Assembly (NCBI GenBank): GCA_027924645.1
Contig: BSBN01001225.1
Coordinates: 11,178,001-11,242,000, forward strand
Reading direction: 5' to 3'
Origin: Cunninghamia lanceolata
Lineage: Eukaryota; Streptophyta; Pinopsida; Cupressales; Cupressaceae
DNA: 64,000 nucleotides
Both the position numbers and the translations under genes were made by a program. Below the pieces are notes generated by a model. It ran no database searches, had not been told where the DNA came from, and was given only the letters and a program-made list of their open reading frames with translations. Below are positions 35,913 through 48,414 of this stretch, piece after piece. Within the stretch, counting starts at the first letter, position 1, and each line of letters starts with the position of its first letter.

Positions 35913-36479
35913 ATGGCCGAAGACATTGAATGGGTACCCAAATGAAAATGAAAGATCACATGCAACGTTAACGTTTCAACTTAGTGAATTTGGATTGAAA
36001 AGCACACTGGCAATAAAAGTCAGTTTTATGTCTTATTGATGAGATAGATGTTTCTGCCTTTACACGCCCTCAACAAGTAATTGTGGAAAAATTTACAACT
36101 TCATTTAAAACAATAAAAAAGTTACGTTGAAAATCTTTGTTGAAAAACTTACTGACATGACATTAAAAAAATCTGAGCTACCGATAGAGATTTATGCAAC
36201 TTTTTCTTTTTCATTTGTGATGAGCAATTCATTAATAAAATACTAAAATACAGCGGTTATTAGTGAGCTGATGTGATTTTGAGAGAGTATAAATTTTATC
36301 ATTGATGCAGATGAACTTCATATCGTAAGAAAAAATAATATTTCTACAATTCATTAGAATGAGTTAGACTGTTTCTGATTGAAAAACTGTGTTCAACCGA
36401 AAGCAGTCTTACTCCCTCGTAAGAAAAGTTGAGCGTTTTGTACACTCTTCACACATCAGTAATCATCAGTAATTTTTTC

Positions 36480-37326
36480 CAAGAAAAAGTATCCGCGAAA
36501 CTTAGGTATAATTTGACAACACCCTTATCAAGTAACATTTCTAAGTTGGCCTTCCTCCTATCTACAATGTTAAAGAATAGATCGACATATCTGAGATATT
36601 ATAGACATGCTTATGCATCTCTAATTGCTATGAATGCATCTAGTACGTTTAGTATGCTGGATAGCTGTTGTGATGGCGTAATGCAGGTTAAGACATGGAA
36701 TGTACGGGTCATCTTTTGGCGCTTTAAAGAGATTCGTATTTTCTGGCTTGCTTATCACGTTGCTTGTCTTGTCTTTTATGGCTGTCAAGTAGGGGGAGTA
36801 GGATGTCAAATCATAAGTGGAAACACTTAGAAAGAATTAAAAAGCATCTAATCATATGCTGCTTCAAAATCAAAACTCCAGTCTGTAATGAGATCCTTTT
36901 GGATGAAGTAGGAACTTTTCCCTATGGAGGCATCAATGATAACTTGGACATTAAGTTCTCTGAAAAAGATTGAAAGTGTGGAGGATGAATTAAGCTATAG
37001 GAGGAAGATCTGGATCAAATAGAACAAGTTGATGTGTCTTAACACCAATGAGCAAATAAAAAATGTGAGAAAAATTCAAGATTGCCATGTGGACAAATCT
37101 GATTGGCCGGAAGAAATCTTATTATGTCAAAGAGTTTAACTCCAATTGGGAACATGATGAAAAAGCGTATTAGGGCCCTTCAATTAAAGGGAAAGGGAAG
37201 TTCTTAATTGCATAGTTGAGGACCGAATCACATAATCTTAGGAGTGAGACTGGTAGATGGACTATACCTAAGGAAGATTTTGGAAGAGAGAATATACCTA
37301 TTATGCAGCAAAGGGATGGTGGAGAT
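36480..37326 (+). pseudogene. LINE reverse transcriptase remnant, 5' part
   Basis: In shifting frames it gives text typical of the C-terminal part of plant LINE reverse transcriptases: HLERIKKHLIICCFKIKTPV and DEVGTFP (about 36820-36925), KEFNSNWEHDEKAY (about 37125-37165), and SETGRWTIPKEDF (about 37240-37280). Stops and frameshifts are frequent. The frame runs to the edge of element C and continues after it at 62412 with ETE.HFIMEC, where the dot is a TGA. The GAGAT here and GAGAC at 62412-62416 are the target duplication of C. The ORF starting at 36429 is part of this remnant and not a gene of its own. Confidence 0.65.
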
Positions 37327-40200
37327 TGTACACTCAAAATCATGACTCAGTGGCATGGGGCGGTTGAGTCGGCTTTGGCAAGCACACAGACAATATCTCC
37401 TATGAGTTGGGGTCTAAGTTTCCATATTTAATGACATGGCCTAGTTCACTTGTTTCAAATCAATAATTTATAGGTTTTTAGATGTCATTAACATGATCGT
37501 GAAAAAAAAGGATAATAAAAATCTTTAAGAAAGACATTGGAAGATTGAAATAAGACATATACAAAATGAAATTCAAATTCGAGGCTGACTCATATATGTT
37601 GGCCGATCAAGTTTAATTAAATTGTATACTTTTAAGAGATTGAAGAAGGTCGGCAATTATAAGAAATCGAGGAGTTTAAAGTTTTATATATATGGGGCCG
37701 AACACACAATGTAGCGCTTACATAATAAGAATATACATAATAAGAATATACATAAAGGTGTGATTTATGAAAGTATATAGTGCAAATTATGTTAAGACAA
37801 GAACGATTTGTTAAGGCAGAGTTTGATAAGAGATAAATAACAACAATTAAGTTTTCGGAGAGATGGCAATTATTAAAGAAATAAGTTGTTTAAGATATAA
37901 TGATATAATGCGATGTATATGAGGCAGAAATTCACGGGATGAACCTCCACGTCACTCTCGCTCTCGTAGAAGTAGCTAGTCGAGAGGAGGCAAGACACGG
38001 GGGTGGTCTGACTCGTTTGAGAGCTGGACTTCACAGAGAGTGGTCGGCCAGTCTTGGGGCCTTTGTTGTTGTGTGTTTGTTTGAATGCGGTGTTTTGTGA
38101 CCATTGTTGTAAAAATAACTATATGACCTGAAGGGTCACTAGTCACTGTTCTCCTATTGGGGTTTCTAATATTCCAGCGTTGTGTGGGTTGATTGTTGTT
38201 CTCGTTGATGCTTTGTTCAAGTTGACGCTGTCATTCATGTTGTTGGATGATTTCTTGTATTTGAAGTTCTCTGAATCTTTCCTGTTGTTATTGAATTACT
38301 AGTTGATCTTGTTGTTGTCTAGGGTGGATATCTTCTATCTCATCAAGGATTGCCTTCACCCACTCACCTCTAATTCCAGGGCACATTCGTTAGCCTAAAC
38401 AAGAGAGAGATGGTTTAAGCTAACCTTGACTTGACCTAGGGTTTCGACTTAGGGTTTGTGTGACCTAAGGTTTGACTTTGTCATGAAACTAAGGGTTTTG
38501 ACTGATGTTGACTAAACTTGACCTTGTGTTGGGACCAAGGGTTTGTGAACCTTCTACACTGCTAATGTTTTTGTTGTTTTATGTTTTTGTATGCATGCAA
38601 GCCTATATGAGTGCAAAATATTTTTTGTGTTTTTTTATGTTTTTGGAAATAAAAGTGTTTTTTTCTATTCTAGGAATTAGAAGATGAATGCAAACTAGTA
38701 TGAGATTACCTAATGCAATGTAATCTATGTTTTTGGTTTGATTTTCTAAATAAGTGGATCGATTTAATCTAGGAAATAGAAATTACTTTAATCTATGAAA
38801 TTTTGAAAGGGAAACTACTTTAACAAATGCAAATCTACTTAGCATATCAAGGAAAAAGCAACATGTATTTACTATTCCCAAGAGAAAAGTTTTGATTATC
38901 TAATTACTAACAAATAAATAAATAAACATGAAGGAACCTAGAATAAAATAAATGCGTGAGCCTCCACTACCCTCATAAATCCTTGTATGGCAACCTCTAA
39001 TCCTCTTGCAACAGTGGGGTGATCCTCTTGGCAACAATAAGAAAATAGAAGCAAAAGAAGCTTTTGATGCTTTGAAATGAGCTTAATGAGAGCTTGATGA
39101 GCATTGTGGCTTGTTATGTGAGCAACATATTGACGTAAAATGAGCTTTTAGAAAAGTTAGATGAGATAAAAAATAAAAACAAAAGGCTCTAACGTCCTGT
39201 GTGAGCATATGGATGATGGATTTGGAGAGCAATAACCTACAAGAACTGTGTGCACAAATGAATTGCTTCCCTTTGTACTTGAGGGAGGGGTATTTATAGG
39301 TTTGAAGATGGGATGAGAGGTGAAGAAGAAGAAGAGTTAACTCAATTTGATTGAAGAGTTAACTTAGAAGACACAAGAGTGATCCGAGCTAAGATTGGAG
39401 TGATCTAACCAATTATAACTTATCACTTAAGAAGAAGTGAAGAAAAAGAATGCATGGGAATGCATGGGTTGATAACTAAAGATAAAAGCAAGCTAAATAT
39501 GCATGCTTGAGTGCATGAAATAGTTAACTCTATCTTTGGCACAAAAATCCATGCAAACAGGAAGAAAAATAGGTGAAAACAGAGCTATTTTTGGCCAAAA
39601 ACTTGAGTTATTTCGTTGGAAAAAATGGCAGGGTCACCCCTTTCACCACTCAAGGTCACCCGGGGGTGACCCTCAGAGGACACCTGGGTGGAAGTGCACA
39701 ATAGGAGATGGAAGAGGAGGAGAAAAGAAGGGGATCTGCCTCTGGAAACAGGTCAAACAGGGGTCAAAAACTAAATCTCCACTTGCAAAAGTAGGATCTC
39801 CTAGGAGAGATTTGGAAATAATAGGGGGAGATTTGGATTGGTTGAGTGAAACTGAAAACCAAAAGTGGGAGATGGTTTGGGAGGACCTCTAGAAGGCCTC
39901 TAGGAGTGAGAATTGATAAAAAATACTGGGAAAAGGTGAAAACACAACAAATGGATGAATACAAGGCTTAGGGACGAAGTCGCAAGCACAGGAAACACAA
40001 ATCAACAAGTGTCGAAAAGTGTTGAAAGTGAAAAGAGAGATAAAATGACAAAGGGGAAACAACACAAGGAGGAAGAAAACACACATCACTAAGAGAATTG
40101 TTGCTGAGAGGATGTTATTTCATGATTACATGTACGTGACAAGGATTGTGAGTCATCATCGAGGTCCTCATGGAGGTTGTGCATAATTTTGGTGCTTACA
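37327..40200 (-). repeat. 3' LTR of element C, with an extra 530 bp
   Basis: It matches 59993-62411 from TGTACACTCAAAATCA to GGTGCTTACA. About 530 bp (roughly 37403-37932) have no counterpart in the other LTR and must be an insertion here or a loss there. No clear insertion ends were found. The minus-strand TATA box CCTATAAATA is at 39291-39300. Confidence 0.88.
39636..39690. repeat. GGTCACCC/GGGTGACC cluster in the 3' LTR of C
   Basis: Within 55 bp GGTCACCC occurs twice and GGGTGACCC once, giving a partly palindromic cluster. The 5' LTR has a longer version at 61800-61890. Confidence 0.7.
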
Positions 40201-40286
40201 TATTTGCCCCCTCGAGGATGGTAGTATACATGAAAGGTATGTACCGTTCCTGAACTAGGCCTTACCCATTGTCGATTTCTCCACAA

Positions 40287-42402
40287 TATTGAAAATGGTA
40301 GAGCAAACGAATATATTAAACCATTGCATAGAAATAAAAATATAGAATAATATATTATTGTGTTTGAATGATTTTCACATTGCATTACATTGGCTTTATA
40401 AAAGCCTCTTGATAACTACCTACATAACCTCCATATGGGAATGTAACTCCCACAAACTAACATTTATTTAATATGCATAAACTAACCTATAAATGCAAAT
40501 TTAACAATGTAATACTATATGACTATTATGCCAACATTCCCTCCCTTATTACATTGTTCCTGTAATAGTACCAAGGGACCCCCCATGAATGCTAACATAC
40601 TCAACAAAGCTGATTACATAATATGAATACATATTTTATAGAAGATCTTCTCCCAAAGAACAAATCTTGAACCAAGCGGGGCTCCATCATGCTGTCTCAT
40701 CTACCCTTGGAAAGGCATAGCTTTGAGCTGTGTTCTTGAGCTATTTAGTTCCGAACTCTCAAATCACAGAGTCTTGAATTATTCGACAACAATCCCTAAG
40801 AGATATGACAGATCTCTATCATTGTCTAGTGACCGCAAAAGGGTATAATTCTCGATCGTATACTCTGAAGCTCACTAGACAACAATCCATATTGAGCTCA
40901 ACACCAAATCCCAAACCTGTCTCCAAAACAAAATCTTCACAAAACATACATTCTTCAAATCCGTCAGCATCAACAAAGAAAAGAAAAATAACCAAAACCA
41001 AAAATGCTTCTCATGCAACGCATCATCTCAAAGCGAGAAACTAACTTGAGATGATGGAAATTCCTCCATCCTCCGAGTCACCTGCCTCCAATATGACCTT
41101 GTTACACTTTAATCAACTGATGTCTTGGGTGAGTCTTTGGAGGCCTCATCAGGAATAGAAAAGATGGCCCTAAAAGCATAAGCTATCTTTGACATATGTG
41201 CATTCATGATGATAATGTCAATTTGAACCACTGATAGACCCATACACTAATCAACCTTATATCAAATCCTTATATCTCCAACAATAAATAGTTGGGCAAG
41301 ACCTATGAATCGCTAGTTAGTTCCTTCAAACCACTCTTCTCTCATTGTTTTGTTTAACAACCAATAAAATAAAATCTTTTCAAATTAATAAACCCTCAAA
41401 TCATACCAGTACTCAAAATGTCCAACAATGAATCTACACCATCCGCCACAACAATTATTGACGCTAGTCTTCAACAAAATGGGATAAAAAAAATAACGCA
41501 TAATTTTCTTCAACAGCATATGGCTCAAGTCCTTCTACTTGGCACGCATATTTTCTTCATCGACATATGACTCTTCCGTTTACTTGTCATGTAGCAAAAA
41601 CATTAACCAATACAAATTATATTCAACGCCTTCAGAAACCTTCCTTCCTATCTAGGTCAAACTCTTCACAACGTTAACACAACTACCTCCTTGACATATC
41701 ACTCTGGCAAGAAATAAACATCAGATGTATGGAATGGTAGCCTCTGCTAAGAGATTAGTAGTCTAACAATATAATCATTCAACGATCATCTAAGCATCGA
41801 TCTGCCTTCTTCTACATGCAGGGGGTTTTAAAAGAAAAATAGATGCAGTAGTAAAAATGTTTCAAACATAGCAATAAAAAATATGACATTCTTCAACTAT
41901 TATCTCAAAATTCTGAATGCTTTAATCATGCAATCTTTTGAATACCTGATTCCATCTAAATGACCATGGATAGCCTCTGAAAATTGTATGCATCTCTCTC
42001 ACATTTTACATTGAAACCCTAATTTATCCATAGTAAGAGCCGTCCCACAACTGCCAGCAAATATCAAATGCAACTTGATTTGATTTTTCAGATTGACGGA
42101 CTCGCTCAACAATCTTTTTCTTCATAGCCCATTCTCAAAATGCTCTGATACTATATTGAAAATGGTAGAGCAAACGAATATATTAAACCATTACACAGAA
42201 ATAAAAATATAAATAATATATTATTGTGTTTGAATGATTTTCACATTGCATTACATTGGCTTTATAAAAGCCTCTTGATAACTACCTACATAACCTCCAT
42301 ACGGGAATGTAACTCCCACAAACTAACATTTATTTAATATGCATAAACTAACCTATAAATGCAAATTTAACAATGTAATACTATATTACTATTATGCCAA
42401 CA
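40287..42402 (-). mobile_element. Element D: short LTR retrotransposon without coding genes
   Basis: LTRs of 250 and 249 bp (40287-40536, 42154-42402) differ by only about five changes. On the minus strand they begin TGTTGGCATAATAG and end TTTTCAATA. The primer site TAGTATCAGAGC adjoins the 5' LTR (42142-42153) and a purine run GGGAGGGAA adjoins the 3' LTR. CACAA flanks it (40282-40286, 42403-42407). The 1.6 kb between shows no gag or pol motif. ORFs such as 40805-41044 look accidental. It must move by enzymes from another element and is younger than its host, element C. Confidence 0.9.
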
Positions 42403-42407
42403 CACAA

Positions 42408-43321
42408 TTGTACTTACAATAACTAGTATTAGTCCAACATCCGAATATATCAAAACAAATAATGAAAACTGAAATGACAAACATACCATAGATCAAGTGA
42501 GTTCAACTAGTTGTTTGCCATTGTCGGTGAGACTTGTAGGAATGAATGTATGCAAAATGAATGCATGAGATATGCGTTAAAGCAAACACTAATCTAAAAA
42601 TTCATAATGTAAACTAAGCTAAGAGAGACAAAGAGTGATAAAATTAGTGAAATTCGAGTGAAACGATAATGGAATCGATCGTGTGAGCAATCATTGGGTA
42701 GATATCATCAAGTAGATTGTGAAGATGGCTGCCTCTTCTTTTGCCCCTGAGAGTTAGGTACATAAATAGTGAAAAATCCTTCTCTAAACCCTAGGATACA
42801 TTTTGTGAAAAATCTCTTAAAATTTTTTGTTTTTGTTGATTTTTTCTATTGCATTGTGTTTGTCTCACTATTTAGAGTAATTCTAGTTTTTCGTTTGTTG
42901 AAATCAGCTGAGTTTTGAAGTTTTTAGAGCATTTTTTAGTTCAAGGTGTAGGTAAAGAGGGTCACCCCTTTTGCCAATCAGGCCTCCTAGGGGAGATCTG
43001 GCTGAGAAACAAAGTCACCCAGTGGAGATCTGCCTGTACAACAACGTCACCCAGGGGAGATCCTGTTGAACATCTAGGTTGCTTGGGGGAGATCTAGTCT
43101 GATGAAAGGGGAGACCCTAACAGATCAATTCTAATTGAAATTTGATGCTATCTGACATTTACTTTACTCTATTTCAATCTAATTTGAACATTGAATTTGT
43201 CTATTTATTACAATTTTGAAGGTTTATATGCTTTTTTTTGAAATTTTTTCAAGTTTTACAATTTTTAGAGATTTTCTGAGTTGACGAGATCTAATCTAAA
43301 GTTTTTTCTGATTGGTAGGAT
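42408..43321 (+). other. Region upstream of the PMD gene, with a GGAGATCT cluster
   Basis: No ORF of note. Between about 42958 and 43110 the words GGTCACCC, GGGGAGATC and AGATCT recur about every 25-35 bp, echoing the LTR cluster of element C. A possible TATA box (ACATAAATAG) is near 42760. It would be the promoter and leader of the plus-strand PMD gene, antisense to C. Confidence 0.45.
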
Positions 43322-44586
43322 ATGAGGATCTATTGGAATGCCAATCCCAAGTAGTTGTGGCTTTCAGAGATGTACGCTTCATTGTCTACCAATGATCTTG
43401 TTGCCCTGAAGAGGGCATGCTTGGCTAGGATTTGCCATGTACCAGTTGTGCATCCAGTTGCATGCATCTACTGTGATATCTTGACTTACTGGGATGTCGA
43501 TAGGAACACATTCAGATTTCTACAGGTTTAGGGAGAGTGGACTATCACTCTTTATGATGTGTATCACATTCTCGAGGTTCCTGTGAGAGGACACCCACTT
43601 GTTCTACCTACTAGTGAGTCCTTTGAGGAAAAGGCATCCCAGGCACAGATCATGGGGGTAAGCCACCCTGAGGATTAGACTGGTGTTCAACTTACTTCAG
43701 TACCACAACTCTACATTCCTCTTTTGAGGAAGTTCTTGATCAGCTTGATTGCTTCGAGGCTATCTGGAGACAAGGCCTCAACTTTCTTGAGATGGTGTTG
43801 GGCACCAATTATCCAGGGTATTGAGCAGGGCACCATTTTCGCTTGGGGGCCAGACATCCTTGCTATGGTCTATAGAGACTTCTATCGCATTGCTCAGTGT
43901 GGGGCTCTTGCTTTCAGCCACTCTTCTCTAATTATGACTTGGATATTTGAGCATATCAGACCGTACCAGAAGGAGATTCCTTTTCCAGACCATCGACTAC
44001 CTTGAGGTACCAGATGGGCTCATGTAGGCCACTTTGATACTTCTTTACATGTTGTGGCCACTCTCATGGATGCAGATATGATAACTGACCCTTATACAAA
44101 TATGGAGGGTGCATGGTCCCATGATAGACAAATCAGAGAGCATGGCATGAGTGTATCTGAGGTTTTAGACCGTAATGGTCTTATTAAGGCTCATCGCATT
44201 AAGTACATCTTACAGTAGTTTGGCGAGGACTTTCTTGAGGATTTTCCCCCAATTCCCACTTGCTACAGGTTTGTCCAAGAGATGGGTGAGATTGGACAGA
44301 GGACTGTCACATTTGAACCCCATTGACTCCTAGGGTTTTGATCACTAAGACATCGAGGACCCTGAGAAGAAGATAGAGAGGAGGGATAGGAGCTCCTTCC
44401 CATGGACTCGTTGTTGTGGATGACTCAAATTCTACTGACAAGGACTATGTTCCTCATGGAGATGACTTATCAGACGAGGGAGCGGCAAGAGATGCATAGG
44501 AGATAGATTTAGATGAGGAGGATATACCTGAGGGTTCCTCTATGGTGCCTAGACCTCCTCATTTTGACGCGTTGCCTACAACTTGA
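43322..44586 (+). pseudogene. Plant mobile domain (PMD, aminotransferase-like) gene inside element C
   Basis: One frame from ATG 43322 to TGA 44324-44326 has only point stops, at 43352, 43529, 43676, 44003 and 44216, and no frameshift over 1005 nt. Key stretches are WTITLYDVYHILEVPVRG, the typical start of the plant mobile domain, then KFLISLIASRLSG, LRWCWAPIIQGIEQGTIF and MVYRDFYRIAQ. An acidic tail (DLSDEGAARDA and EIDLDEEDIPEG) follows in another frame to about 44586. Genic PMD proteins such as Arabidopsis MAIN and MAIL1 help silence transposons, and PMD genes are also known inside retrotransposons. Four of the stops look like C to T changes. The gene lies antisense to gag and protease of C. 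Confidence 0.82.
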
Positions 44587-46060
44587 TCCTTCTTGGTAGC
44601 CTGGTGACCCTCGTAAGTCTACTTTTGTTTTTTTGATTTTGCACTTGTCCTTTCTTTACCTTATGCTATGAATCGTCACACCTTTGCTTTCCATGTAGCA
44701 TTGAGGAGTAGAGGGATTTCATTCGTGAGGTCAATATTGTCTTCATGAGTCCCTTTTAGTTGATCCTAGTGTGCCTCCTAGAGCAGGGTGACATACTGAC
44801 ATCTTCTCCCCTACCTACCATGGGTGTTAGTAGAGGGGTGCTGCCACAATAATGGGTTACACTTTCTGGGACATCCTAATTTTTGGTGAAATTACATATT
44901 TTTAGAAAATATAATGATTTAAGCCTTGAAAGGTTCCATTTAAAGGATTTTAATTGAATAGGGTTCGATCAAACCCCCTTAGATTCAAACCCCCTTGGAT
45001 AGAACCCCGCTAGTTTTAAATCATACCTATAATGGAGTCTCCTCTACACCTATCAAAATGCTAATAAACAACCACTTTTGATTTACCTTTTAGGGGATCA
45101 AATGAATTCATTTAAAATTTATGTTTTGTAAGTATGTAGTCCTTATTATAAGCTTCCCAAAAAGTATAAATTTAAATATATTTAACTTGATTATTATATT
45201 TATTTTTTATTTCTTGTGAATGTAGGTTTTTCAATGAACATCAAGGTCTTTGTTTCACACTTACGAAAAAATAGGAAAATAGAGAAAAAAAAATCTAAAA
45301 AATACATATCCTCTAGGTATTGATGTCCTTATTCCAACAAAAAAAAATGAATTTTGATACATACAAAAAAAATTATGTTGGACAGAATACGGCTATCTCT
45401 AAATTATAATTGGTTTGACTTCAAAACTTAATTAAAAAAGAAAATTCAACAAAACATTATGAAACCAAATGCATCCTCTAAATATTGGTGTTACCAATCT
45501 AAATTCAAAAGAATCAGAATTTTATCCTTTGTAAAAAAAGTTATGTGCGACAGAATACATATCACTTTAAAAAATGTTGTTTACTATTATAAACTAGTTA
45601 TCAAAGGAGACACAAAAAAAATTTACAATTTAACTCTAAATTTTTAAAATATATATATTTAGAATCTACAAACAAAATCTCAGAAATCACTAGTTCACAT
45701 CATCTTCAAATTCCTAATGGTTTAGCAGCTATAGGTGTCATAAAGTGAAGATTTAGTTCAAAATGTTGATTTCAATGTTGAGTTTGGCCAAAAAGTGTAA
45801 CCCATTATTGTGGGATGACCCAGAGTGCTGCATTGAGAGCCAAGGTTCTCCTCCTTAGGGGTGAGAATTTGTTCTTCATGAGATGGCTCGCCTTGGGATT
45901 TGGCGTCTAGAGTCTAGTACTATAGGTCCTTCACATTCTTGCACCCAGAACAAGGCACCCCATTCACACAGGTCTCATGGAGAGACTAGTGCCACACAGA
46001 GGCAAAGGAACTAGAGTCTTGATGGTTCCATTGGGGGGAATCATCCCTAAGATTGCTCTC
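44587..46060. other. 3' side of the PMD gene; see the inserted element
   Basis: Apart from the inverted-repeat element at 44844-45813, the flanks contain Pro/Gly-rich text that may be the decayed end of the PMD gene. No intact frame is visible. Confidence 0.3.
44844..45813. mobile_element. 970 bp inverted-repeat (MITE-like) element
   Basis: The ends are perfect 21 bp inverted repeats, CCACAATAATGGGTTACACTT at the left and its complement at the right. The interior is AT-rich with homopolymer runs and no gene. GTGCTG occurs just outside the left end and again about 10 bp past the right end, but a clean target duplication could not be fixed, so the superfamily is open. Confidence 0.6.
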
Positions 46061-47667
46061 TAATTGTCTTTAAAACCGTGCCCCCTTGCATGGGGAGCCC
46101 TACTTTCCTTTGAGAGCATTTTATCCTCAACTTGTACTCTTTGTAAACTCAAACTTCTAATTTATCAATGAAAAGTTGTCTCTTTATGGTCTCTTTGTTA
46201 TTGTATGAGTACTCATCTCTTGTGCACTTTGGAAGTTTTAGAACTCTTTGATTATGTTTAGACTTTCAACTCTAAGAATGTAAGCATGATAATGATGACA
46301 TGTTTTTTAGCTTTTTTCTATAATATGTATATGAAATGCAGGTTACAGTATGCAGATGCAAGATCACAAGCGATGCTGAAATGAAAATTTTACTTCTATG
46401 GAATGCCTTGAGTTATGACATTAAATTTATTGCTTTGGAACTCTTTTTATGATTTTGGTATGAATGCATTATGGAACAAACAATATGACTACTCTATAAT
46501 ATGATTTTCAATCCAGGGGATTGCAAGTTATTCTAGTATAAGAGACCTATTCAAGTCTATGAGATTAGGAATTTAGAACTCAAGTGGGGAGTGGGAAGGA
46601 GATGGAGTGCTTTTGAATTTGGGCTTTGCTAAAGGCTAAACACTGATCCTGATCTAGATAAGACAATCTGACAAGCTTTCAACTTAGACACGTAACAAAT
46701 TTTATTGATGTTCACTAGACTTAGATCATAGATGGCAAGCAAGATAGACCCAAGGTAAAGGATAAATGAGAAAGAACAAGGGTCCCTAGATATAAAATGA
46801 TCCTAAAGACTACTAGACTCTTGGCTTTGCTCATCTAGTACGTGTGTGTGTTTTGTACCTTTCTCTTTTATTTCCTCTGGTAGAATGTCACCCTTGAAGC
46901 TTCGAGCTTAGACTGATCTCCACCCAAGAGTACGGACATTCAACAATCTTCTCTCCATAACTCTTTTTTTTGTACCTCTCTTTTTTTTCTTTTTCTTTTT
47001 TTGTAATTTCTAGAATGTCTCACTTGATTTTCTCATTTTTTTGGATTTTTTGGATTTTTTTGAAATGAATGCTTTTGAACTTTCTAAGTACTTTGGATAT
47101 GCAATAATGTGTTCTCTCAATTCTTATTTTTCATATTTTAGATTGCTTCCTTCAGAGTTTTGATCCTCTTGGTGTTTTTAGAGAGGAAAGATAAGGGTTT
47201 GAGCGCCACCAAAAGTTTTCATAGTTCAGTTGGACTTCTCTTCTACTAGGGAAGAATTGGGAAGGTCTACTTGCAAGCTTCCTTTGAACACTGTAGGTTT
47301 GAATATTGACTTTGCTTACACCTAACATCATGGCTCATTAAGACTAGGATCATTGTAAAGCTAAAAGCTAGGCTTTGATTAGAATCATTGGGAATGAAGG
47401 GGGAGAATGGCGATTGTGAAAATGGGGAATCTCAAGACCTAAAAGGATCACATATACCTAGGCAACCTTAGACTCCTTGTTGAAAAGAAAATAATATAAG
47501 AGCGAGTCATTCACTATGATGCAAGACAAACAGAATGATACTAAAATGCAAGACAAACAGAAAAAATACTAAAATGCAAGAAACAAGTTCTTTTTAACAA
47601 TTTTTTTGTATTTTTGAAATTTTCTTTTTTTTTTTTGTATTTTTATGTTTTATGATTTTTATGATTT
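46061..47667. other. Non-coding interior of element C
   Basis: Homopolymer T runs and simple text. No motif on either strand. It lies between the PMD gene and the end of pol. Confidence 0.4.
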
Positions 47668-48240
47668 TCAGACATAGTATTTCTTAAGGTGAAAGGCATT
47701 CACTATTTTGCCAAATTCCTCTCCCTCCATTGTGCACAAGAGACAGGCACCATTTCTGACATCTTCTTTGACCATATAAGGACATTTCCAGTCCTCTGTG
47801 AATGTTCTCTTTCATCTTCTCTTTTTGTTTTTTGTGATACCTCTTCTTAGGATGAGTTCTCCTATCATGTAGGGTTTCATGACATCGTTTGACTCTATCC
47901 TTTCTAATTCATTGGTTTCTCTTGGTAATGTGAGACATAGTAAATCCTGGAAAGCTTGATGATGGGAGGGAGTCCAATACAAGACTCCATTGCACCTTAG
48001 CAATTCCATTAGCATATCGAATTGATCTTACATGTAAATCTTTACATCTTGCCTACCTTGAATGTTTTGTAAAAATTGGAATACTTTAAAGGGAGATTGA
48101 GGTTTCCTTTGCTCGTCAGGAGGGACAAAGCTTATACTTGTCCTTCCATTGGGCTCAGGTCTCGAATCCATAGAATATCTAATGTAGCTTCCTGGCAACT
48201 CAAAGATGATAGGATCATCAATTCTGACTGACACTCGCAT
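47668..48240 (-). pseudogene. Element C: end of pol (integrase tail)
   Basis: The minus-strand text ends FTEDWKCPYMVKED, then NGACLLCTMEGEEFGK, then NAFHLKKYYV and a stop at 47668-47670. This is the usual C-terminal end of Ty3/gypsy integrase (WxGPYxVxE...VNxxHLKxYY). Upstream, text such as FKVFQFLQNIQGRQDVKIYM (48028-48100) is not RT. RT, RNase H and the integrase core are absent between here and the protease, which points to an internal deletion. Confidence 0.72.
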
Positions 48241-48414
48241 TTTTCATTCTTTATGAAATGTTCCTTAACTTTCTCCGTCTTCATTTGGAAGTCTCTCAAC
48301 CATTTCAATTTGCACTAAGGGTGCTTCCCATTAATCAAGATCATTTGACTACACTGAACCAGAAGTAGTAGGTTGCACCTAAGGTTGGGAGACTATGAAC
48401 ATCTTTGGGAGAAC

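Noticed and set aside
36429..36830. A 133-codon ORF as an independent gene
   Set aside because: It starts at a TTG, and its surroundings read as a LINE reverse transcriptase in shifting frames.
37327..40200. Element C read as plus-oriented
   Set aside because: The canonical TATA box, the gag, protease and integrase-tail frames and the purine tract next to this LTR all fit minus orientation.
40805..41044. 79-codon Ser/Lys/Thr-rich ORF in element D
   Set aside because: It lies antisense to the element, has low complexity and no motif.
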